Part shown: one piece after another, positions 5,293 to 9,734 of the stretch | How positions within the stretch are numbered: position 1 is the first letter of the stretch | Layout: each line of letters begins with the position of its first letter | Assembly: GCA_964524145.1 (NCBI GenBank) | Contig: CAZGCA010000127.1 | Location: 1-9,734 of the forward strand | Reading direction: 5' to 3' | Length of the DNA: 9,734 bases | DNA from: CAZGCA01 sp964524145 | Lineage (GTDB): Bacteria; Hydrogenedentota; CAZGCA01 | Program-made: the position numbers and the translations under genes | Notes under the pieces: model-generated | What the model was told of the DNA's origin: nothing | The model's database searches: none | The model's input: only the letters and a program-made list of their open reading frames with translations

Positions 5293-6765
5293 CTAAAGCA
5301 TCTTGCCGTAAAACTTGGGCAGGCGATAGTCTTTTGGGAGGAACAGATCGAGCAGTCGCGGCTGGTGCCGGAACAGAGAGAGCGAGCCCATGAACCGAAT
5401 GACTGATTTCGGAAGCTTTGTCCGGGTCAAATGGTAAAGGCGGTGGTAGTAGTCGTAGAGTTCGGGAGTCATCGAGCCGTTCCCCATGCTTTCCCGTTCC
5501 AGCGTGATATCGTACCCGGGATAGTAGGTCAGCTTGCCGAACCCCGTGAAGCAGATCTCCTTCGGGAGATCGACCAAGATGTCGAACGTCTCGCGGCAGT
5601 CTTCCTCGGTCTCACCTTCGACATACGTCATGATGTCGAGCAGACACTCGAGCCCGAGCTCGACGAGTATCTTCCCGGCCTCCACAACGTCCTCGGGATT
5701 CATGCGCCGGTCGTAGATGTCGTTCAGGACCCGCCGGCTGCCTGATTGCATGCCCATTTCGACACCGTCGAGGCCCGCGCCTTGCAGCTTGGCAAGGATA
5801 TCCTTCTTGGTGAACCGCGGATCGACATAGCACCAGAACGGCAAACCTATCTCGCGTTTGTACCGTGGCGCGAACTCGTCGACCCATTGCCTGTTCATCG
5901 CGAAGACGTCGTCATAGAAAAGGACCCTGTTCAGGTCGTACTTCTTTGTTGCGGCGACGAGCTCATCCATGACGTGGGAGACGGAACGGGTGCGCACGCG
6001 CGCGTAGCCGTCAAACATCCTGCGAAAGAGGTGGTTGACGCAATACTTGCACGCATACGGGCAGCCACGGCTGGCCATGATGGGATAGACGTTGCGCAGA
6101 TTGGGCGGATAGATGTTCGAGACAAGCTCGTTGTTGTCGACATAGTAGTTGTGCTCGGGATCCAACGTCGGGAATGGCAGCTCGTCCAGGTTGCTGATAA
6201 GAGGTCGTGGTTCGTTCCGGAATACGGTCCCGTTTTCGACACCCCAGATGTTCGGGATGTCCGAGAACGACGTCTTGCCCTGGTCTATCGCCTCGGCAAT
6301 GTCGAGCATGGCATGCTCGCCTTCGCCGACACACAGAAGACCGGGCTCGCGAACGAACTCCTCGGGCTCAATAGTGGGACCTACCCCGCCCCATACGACT
6401 GGGACGCCGAGCTTGTTCTTGATAAGCTTGGTGAGCTCGATGGCGTCGGTAATCGAGGAGGAGGTCAGGCTGAATCCGACGAGGTCGGGACGATACTCCT
6501 TCAGGAGGCTGACGAGAAGGTCCTTTTCGATATCCGTAAACGGCTCGAACGTTTGCCAGCATTCCTGGCGCGCACGCGGCCCCACCAACACACCGGCGTA
6601 CCGGCTTTTGCGATTGTTCGCGCCGATATCGTCCTCGGGCCGCACGAAGTAATGTTTCAGATACACGGTAATACACTCGTGCCCGCGGGATTGGAGCATC
6701 CCCGCCAACTGTGCCGTGCCAAGGTTGAGCCCGCTGAAGAGCTTAATTAGAGCCACTCGCGCCAT
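5293..6765 (-). CDS. B12-binding-type radical SAM protein
   Basis: The start at 6763-6765 is chosen because AGGAGGT precedes it by about 7 bases; the frame is open further upstream but without a ribosome site. The 491-residue product begins MARVALIKLF. Residues about 10-165 have the layout of a cobalamin-binding-type Rossmann domain: LNLGTAQLAGMLQSRGH, then PDLVGFSLTSSS, VPVVWGGVGPTIEPEE and VGEGEHAMLDI. The radical SAM core follows with the cluster motif C235-x3-C239-x2-C242 in RGCPYACKYC, then FYDDVFA, LDGVEMGMQSGS and YVEGETEEDC typical of the barrel. Such proteins bind a 4Fe-4S cluster and S-adenosylmethionine; many are methyltransferases or act on lipids, hopanoids, antibiotics or cofactors. 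The substrate cannot be inferred. The DxHxxG cobalamin ligand motif is not seen, so B12 binding is uncertain. No other biosynthetic gene is adjacent. Confidence 0.93.
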   Translation of the reverse strand: MARVALIKLFSGLNLGTAQLAGMLQSRGHECITVYLKHYFVRPEDDIGANNRKSRYAGVLVGPRARQECWQTFEPFTDIEKDLLVSLLKEYRPDLVGFSLTSSSITDAIELTKLIKNKLGVPVVWGGVGPTIEPEEFVREPGLLCVGEGEHAMLDIAEAIDQGKTSFSDIPNIWGVENGTVFRNEPRPLISNLDELPFPTLDPEHNYYVDNNELVSNIYPPNLRNVYPIMASRGCPYACKYCVNHLFRRMFDGYARVRTRSVSHVMDELVAATKKYDLNRVLFYDDVFAMNRQWVDEFAPRYKREIGLPFWCYVDPRFTKKDILAKLQGAGLDGVEMGMQSGSRRVLNDIYDRRMNPEDVVEAGKILVELGLECLLDIMTYVEGETEEDCRETFDILVDLPKEICFTGFGKLTYYPGYDITLERESMGNGSMTPELYDYYHRLYHLTRTKLPKSVIRFMGSLSLFRHQPRLLDLFLPKDYRLPKFYGKML

Positions 6766-6813
6766 ATTCCAACCTCCTGGGATCAGGGATAATCGCGGTC
6801 TCGCCGCCTGTAA

Positions 6814-6825
6814 TTGACCGGTCAA
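6814..6825. promoter_or_regulatory. 12-base palindrome TTGACCGGTCAA, possible operator
   Basis: TTGACCGGTCAA is a perfect palindrome directly downstream of the -10 box of the radical SAM promoter, over its predicted transcription start. A dimeric repressor bound here would block initiation. On the plus strand TTGACC followed after 18 bases by TATGAA (6838-6843) could instead be a weak promoter towards the isomerase gene, so the role is open. Confidence 0.45.
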
Positions 6826-6826
6826 C

Positions 6827-6855
6827 ATAGTAGCGAGTATGAAACAGCGTGTCAA
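6827..6855 (-). promoter_or_regulatory. Sigma-70 promoter of the radical SAM gene
   Basis: On the minus strand TTGACA (6850-6855), a perfect -35 box, and TACTAT (6827-6832) are exactly 17 bases apart. Transcription is expected to start close to 6820, about 55 bases before the ATG at 6765. Confidence 0.7.
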
Positions 6856-6909
6856 GCGAGCCCTGGGACAACACCGAGACCGAGTCGCTGGCACTTGTCT
6901 ATGCGTTGC

Positions 6910-6918
6910 TGATATAAT
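6910..6918 (+). promoter_or_regulatory. Extended -10 promoter of the FKBP isomerase gene
   Basis: TGATATAAT at 6910-6918 has a perfect -10 hexamer TATAAT (6913-6918) with the TGn extension, which can act without a good -35 box. Transcription would start near 6925, giving a leader of about 75 bases before GTG 6999. Confidence 0.6.
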
Positions 6919-6998
6919 GTGGCAGAGCCGAACGAAGTGCGCCCGGTTATGTGGCGACCGGGCGCGTGGCAGGATCTACGAGCCAAGAGGAGACAAAC

Positions 6999-7733
6999 GT
7001 GAAAGTCAGAGTCTACGTGACAATAGCGGCAACCGCCTTGCTGGTCGCGCTGCCGGTGTGCGCGGAGGAAGGAAGCGCCTCAAAGGAGCCCGTTGCGATC
7101 GAGAGCGAGACGGACAAGGTGAGCTACTGCATTGGGGCACAGATTGGACAGAACTTTCGGACACAAGAAATCGAGATCAATCTGGACGTGTTTGTGCAGG
7201 CCATCACAGACGCGTTAGCCGGCAAGGAGCTTGCTCTCACCGAGGACGAGATGCGGCAGGTCATGACGGAGTTCCAAAAACGCATGATGGCCGAACAGCA
7301 GGAACGGATGAAGAAAGAAGGAGCGGCAAACCTTGCCGAGAGCAATGCCTTCCTCGAAGAGAACAAGAAGAAGGAAGGCGTCAAGGTATTGCCCAGCGGT
7401 TTGCAATACAAGGTTTTGCAGGAAGGTTCGGGTCGTACCCCTGCCGAGACCGACCAGGTGAAAACGCAGTACCGGGGAACGTTCATCAACGGCGACGAGT
7501 TCGACAGCTCGTACAAACGTGGCGAGCCGGCCCAGTTTCGTGTCAACGGCGTGATCAAGGGGTGGACCGAGGCCCTGCTGCTCATGAAGGAAGGCGCCAA
7601 GTGGCAGCTGTTTGTTCCGCCGGACCTGGCCTACGGCGAACGAGGCAGACCGAGCATCCCGCCCAACTCGATGTTGATCTTCGAGATAGAGCTTGTCGAG
7701 GTGGTCGAGCCTGCCAAAGCGGCACAACAATAG
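6999..7733 (+). CDS. Exported FKBP-type peptidyl-prolyl isomerase (Mip/FkpA-like)
   Basis: A GTG start at 6999 is chosen because AGAGGAGA lies about 6 bases before it and a signal peptide follows at once (KVRVYVTIAATALLVALPVCA, cleavage likely before EEG). An ATG 48 bases upstream would add an unlikely charged leader. The 244-residue protein has the Mip/FkpA layout: an N-terminal helical dimerisation region (about 38-125; VSYCIGAQIGQNF, then a long charged helix rich in K, E, Q and M), followed by a C-terminal FKBP domain (about 127-235). Expected active-site residues are present: Y158, F168 and D169 in EFDSSY, V185-I186 and W189 in VIKGW, Y212 in LAYGERG, and F228. It should catalyse prolyl cis-trans isomerisation and act as a chaperone outside the inner membrane. 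It is divergent from the radical SAM gene and convergent with the FG-GAP-like gene. Confidence 0.95.
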   Translation: MKVRVYVTIAATALLVALPVCAEEGSASKEPVAIESETDKVSYCIGAQIGQNFRTQEIEINLDVFVQAITDALAGKELALTEDEMRQVMTEFQKRMMAEQQERMKKEGAANLAESNAFLEENKKKEGVKVLPSGLQYKVLQEGSGRTPAETDQVKTQYRGTFINGDEFDSSYKRGEPAQFRVNGVIKGWTEALLLMKEGAKWQLFVPPDLAYGERGRPSIPPNSMLIFEIELVEVVEPAKAAQQ

Positions 7734-7756
7734 GTCGCGCGAACCGGGGTGCTGTT

Positions 7757-7786
7757 CTCGTTCCCACGGGGGACCGTGGGAACGAG
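7757..7786. repeat. Palindromic repeat, copy 1 (possible bidirectional terminator)
   Basis: CTCGTTCCCACGG (7757-7769) and CCGTGGGAACGAG (7774-7786) form a perfect 13-base stem with a 4-base loop. The 17 bases TGTTCTCGTTCCCACGG (7753-7769) recur exactly at 9465-9481, so this is a dispersed element. It lies between convergent genes ending at 7733 and 7911, where it could stop transcription from both sides, although no T-run follows. The remainder of 7734-7910 shows no gene. Confidence 0.8.
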
Positions 7787-7910
7787 GTCATTTCGCCGGA
7801 TGTCGTGCTCCTTCGTCGCGCACTTCAAGATGGCAGCCTTTGCCCTTCGCGAATGAGTGCGAAGCCTGCAATGACACTTAGAATGCCAGGCTTGGCCTCT
7901 TAGCCGAGCA

Positions 7911-8879
7911 TCATCGGGTGAGGGGGGCCGATGTGTAGGCTTTGAGGTTTTGGTCGAGGGGGCCTTGGGTTTCGAGGCTCTTGGTGGCTTGCTGTTCGAT
8001 TTCCTCTATGGGGGTAGTGGGTACGAGGCCCTTTCCGGGAACGTGCCGTCCGACGGGGAATTGCCGGCGATCGAACATCCGCAGGTCTTTCTTTAACTCC
8101 ACCCATCCCGAGTCGATAAGATTGAGTACGCGGTAATACAGGAACTTTTTCAGGATTGAGCTGAAGAGGTCTTCGTCGCCGGATTCACCACCGGCCATTG
8201 CAGCTGCAGCGTCGGGACGCATCTGCAGGATCTTTTCGTTAAGCATCCCGATCTCGTGCCAGGCCCACCCATCTGTCTTCTGTTGATCCACGGCGAGGGT
8301 GCCGTTCTCGACGTGGTAAAAAACCCTGGCGCCCGGCGCGCCGGCATGGCTAAGCTGCGGCCAACAGCATTCCCAGATGTCGTCGACCACGACGAGGTCC
8401 TGAATCTCGTCGCCGTTCACATCGCCTACCCACGAAACCTGCCCCAACAGCCTCAGCGGGTTTCGAAGGACCACGAACCAGGGGTTTGCGCGCCAGGCGT
8501 TGCCGCCACTGGGATTGGGTAGGCACAGAACGGGCGCCCCTGCTGCGTGTCTTGGTAGAAATAGAAACGTCAGGTCCAGATGTCGGAGTCCTGCGTCCTT
8601 CTTGATGTAGACAACCTCGTCGACGTCTCGCACGACGTACAGGTCTTCAAATCCGAATTTCGAGGGCACGATTTCCGGTTGGGGTTCGCCCGGGGCAAGA
8701 TACCCGCGGAAGTAGTATTCTTCAACCGTGAGCGAATGGGCGGGTTGGTGAAGCTGACGAAGAAGCTCCGGGTTCGCTTGGAGTTGCTCGATAGTGGGCG
8801 CCTCAGTTACGACAGCGGCGCCAGCCGCCAATGTCAGGGTAACGAACAGCACAATCGACGACAGGATTTCGCGCTGCAT
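7911..8879 (-). CDS. Exported protein with an FG-GAP/EF-loop-like calcium motif
   Basis: The start at 8877-8879 is set by GGAGGG about 6 bases upstream and by the signal peptide that follows (MQREILSSIVLFVTLTLAAG, likely cleaved after the Ala-rich stretch near residue 22). An ATG 33 bases further upstream would put a charged MLTVLRRGGRI in front and is less likely. The 322-residue product contains one DVNGDEIQD motif (153-161) followed by LVVVDD. This is the Asp-rich calcium loop of FG-GAP/VCBS or dockerin-like repeats, here once only. The preceding part includes EYYFRGYLAPGEP and WFVVLRNP; the C-terminal third (about 190-322) is helical and charged. I do not recognise the family. It is probably a secreted or periplasmic protein with a single propeller-like unit. 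Its promoter is not clear; it is divergent from the broken MoxR gene. Confidence 0.85.
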   Translation of the reverse strand: MQREILSSIVLFVTLTLAAGAAVVTEAPTIEQLQANPELLRQLHQPAHSLTVEEYYFRGYLAPGEPQPEIVPSKFGFEDLYVVRDVDEVVYIKKDAGLRHLDLTFLFLPRHAAGAPVLCLPNPSGGNAWRANPWFVVLRNPLRLLGQVSWVGDVNGDEIQDLVVVDDIWECCWPQLSHAGAPGARVFYHVENGTLAVDQQKTDGWAWHEIGMLNEKILQMRPDAAAAMAGGESGDEDLFSSILKKFLYYRVLNLIDSGWVELKKDLRMFDRRQFPVGRHVPGKGLVPTTPIEEIEQQATKSLETQGPLDQNLKAYTSAPLTR

Positions 8880-8976
8880 GATGCGCCCTCCTCTCCTCAA
8901 CACGGTAAGCACAACCCCAAGGGTTTATCGCACCTTCTGGTAATTCTATACCAACCACAGTACGACAAACAACAAC

Positions 8977-8985
8977 AAAAGGAGG
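8977..8985 (+). promoter_or_regulatory. Ribosome binding site of the broken MoxR gene
   Basis: AAAAGGAGG, nine bases before ATG 8995-8997, is a strong match. It shows that the original gene began at 8995 and not at the later ATG 9052, which has no such site. Confidence 0.7.
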
Positions 8986-8994
8986 TACGAGAAA

Positions 8995-9531
8995 ATGATA
9001 CTCGAACAGCTTGGTATCTACGGGTGAAAAGAGCAGGACGAGAACCTCGCCATGGCGTCGCTGCTGACAGGCGCCCCGTTGTTGCTCATCGGCAACCACG
9101 GGTGTGCAAAAACACACGTCGCCAACAAGGTGGCAGAAGCGTTGAGCAAAAGGTCCCTTGTGTACGACGCCTCGAAACCGATGTTCGAGGACGTGCTCGG
9201 ATACCCCAACGTTGAGAAACTCAAGCAAGGTGTAGTCGAGTACGTGCCGAGTCCCGTGACGGTGTGGGACAAGGAGCTGATCCTCATCGACGAGCTCAAC
9301 AGGGCAATCCCGGAGCTGCAGAGCAAATGGCTCGAAGTGATCCGCAGCAGGAAGATCATGGGATTCCCCACGCAGGTCAAATGGGTGTGGGCAGCGATGA
9401 ATCCCATGAGCTATTCGGCGACCCAAGCTCTCGACGACGCGCTCGTAGGCAGGTTCGCACTGTTTGTTCTCGTTCCCACGGTCCTCCGTGGGAATGCATA
9501 CCGCCCCGGCTCCGTCGAAGTGTCGAATTAG
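8995..9531 (+). pseudogene. MoxR-type AAA+ ATPase, broken by an in-frame TGA and by a repeat
   Basis: ATG 8995 follows a strong ribosome site and reads MILEQLGIYG, then TGA (9025-9027), and the same frame continues KEQDENLAMASLLTG. The open part shows a MoxR-like AAA+ core (numbered through the stop): Walker A GNHGCAKT (33-40), Walker B LILIDE with D99 and E100, sensor 1 AAMNP (134-138) and LVGRFALF with Arg153 as the likely arginine finger. At residue 158 the family sequence stops: from 9465 the frame reads into the palindromic repeat (LVPTVLRGNAY) and ends at TAG 9529-9531. The C-terminal lid domain is missing. MoxR ATPases act as chaperones, often beside a VWA-domain protein; none is visible here. 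A truncated product from ATG 9052 cannot be ruled out, but it would lack the lid. One stop codon could be a sequencing error; the repeat insertion could not. Confidence 0.8.
9465..9494. repeat. Palindromic repeat, copy 2, inside the MoxR gene
   Basis: Starting with the same 17 bases as copy 1, the stem is TTCCCACGG (9473-9481) with CCGTGGGAA (9486-9494) around TCCT. It begins right after the GRFALF codons of the ATPase and supplies the foreign C-terminal codons. The loop and outer stem differ from copy 1. Confidence 0.8.
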
Positions 9532-9545
9532 ACCGGATGTGGAGT

Positions 9546-9621
9546 GCGCAAGCTTGCTTGCGCTTTCTATCAGGACCAAGCTTGCTTGAGTCCGGCGTAT
9601 TGGACAGCAAGCTGTCCAATA
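9546..9621. repeat. Cluster of three further palindromes
   Basis: GCGCAAGC-TT-GCTTGCGC (9546-9563) is perfect. GGACCAAGC (9573-9581) pairs imperfectly with GCTTGAGTCC (9584-9593); both share the AAGCTTGCTT core with the first. TATTGGACAGC (9598-9608) and GCTGTCCAATA (9611-9621) are perfect arms around AA. With copy 2 just upstream they form a palindrome-rich tail of about 157 bases after the broken gene. I see no coding sequence in 9532-9734. Confidence 0.75.
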
Positions 9622-9683
9622 GCTGGAGTTTGGCCATAATCTAGTTTATGCGGTCTGTGATTTCCATCATGCTGTTTTCCTGC

Positions 9684-9712
9684 TTGATTTATTGCCTCCG
9701 ATATGCTAGTAT
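9684..9712 (+). promoter_or_regulatory. Promoter reading out of the right edge
   Basis: TTGATT (9684-9689) and TAGTAT (9707-9712) are 17 bases apart. The -10 box lies in the 16-base perfect palindrome CTAGTATATATACTAG (9706-9721), which could also be an operator. The window ends in CACAAAGG, which may begin a ribosome binding site, so a gene probably starts just past the edge. Confidence 0.5.
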
Positions 9713-9734
9713 ATATACTAGGCTCTCACAAAGG

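Noticed and set aside
5746..6750. 334-codon open frame on the plus strand opposite the radical SAM gene
   Set aside because: The minus-strand frame has the cluster motif and clear homology; this one has no recognisable motif and arises from codon bias of the real gene.
6889..6910. Sigma-54-like boxes TGGCAC and TTGCT upstream of the isomerase
   Set aside because: The gap is 11 bases instead of the required 5, and an extended -10 promoter explains the region better.
6839..7903. 354-codon open frame on the plus strand overlapping the isomerase
   Set aside because: It is in a different frame from a clear FKBP domain, is Arg/Gly-rich without motifs, and begins upstream of the isomerase promoter.
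9025..9027. TGA in the MoxR frame as a selenocysteine or reassigned codon
   Set aside because: No enzyme site lies at that position, I did not identify a SECIS-like hairpin after it, and the gene is broken again further on. A premature stop is simpler.

Overview
The window looks like a piece of a GC-moderate (roughly 50-60 % by eye) bacterial genome of the Planctomycetota / PVC / Hydrogenedentota kind. This placement is an inference with low confidence. It rests on a remnant of a sigma-70 factor of the type common in those groups, secreted proteins of a DUF4185-like and an FG-GAP-like kind, a B12-type radical SAM protein, and many palindromic intergenic repeats. No ribosomal or other reliable marker gene is present.

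Layout, left to right. (1) 1-643, minus: the 5' end of a secreted, probably sugar-related protein that runs off the left edge. (2) 644-1009: mostly non-coding, ending in a frameshifted remnant of a sigma factor (880-1009, plus). (3) 1016-3809, minus: a two-gene unit made of an EVE-domain protein with a C-terminal PD-(D/E)xK-like nuclease domain, then a UvrD-like superfamily 1 helicase, with a good promoter (3885-3914) in front. This is the best candidate here for an undescribed system, plausibly defence against modified foreign DNA. (4) 3976-4344, minus: the C-terminal third of a family 2 glycosyltransferase with its catalytic half missing. (5) 4366-4848, minus: a small lipoprotein with Pro/Lys/Glu/Gly/Ser repeats around four 11-residue helical repeats, with its own promoter. 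(6) 4999-5240: a composite array of five hairpins arranged as a large inverted repeat. (7) 5293-6765, minus: a B12-binding-type radical SAM protein. It is divergent from (8) 6999-7733, plus: an exported FKBP-type prolyl isomerase. Their shared 233-base region has clear promoters in both directions and a 12-base palindrome at the predicted radical SAM start site. (9) 7757-7786: a palindromic repeat between convergent genes. (10) 7911-8879, minus: an exported protein with one FG-GAP/EF-loop-like calcium motif. (11) 8995-9531, plus: a broken MoxR-type AAA+ ATPase, interrupted by an in-frame TGA at codon 11 and cut off after the arginine-finger region by a second copy of the palindromic repeat. 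(12) 9465-9621: a cluster of palindromes. (13) 9684-9721: a promoter-like sequence reading out of the right edge.

How the parts work together: the EVE-nuclease and helicase genes are the only pair with a clear operon logic, namely a modified-base reader plus nuclease with a DNA translocase. They sit between two gene remnants, which suggests a cassette inserted into decaying sequence. The exported isomerase, lipoprotein, FG-GAP-like protein and DUF4185-like protein are envelope or secreted functions with no visible common pathway. Three broken genes and two repeat clusters in under 10 kb mark this as a fluid accessory region.
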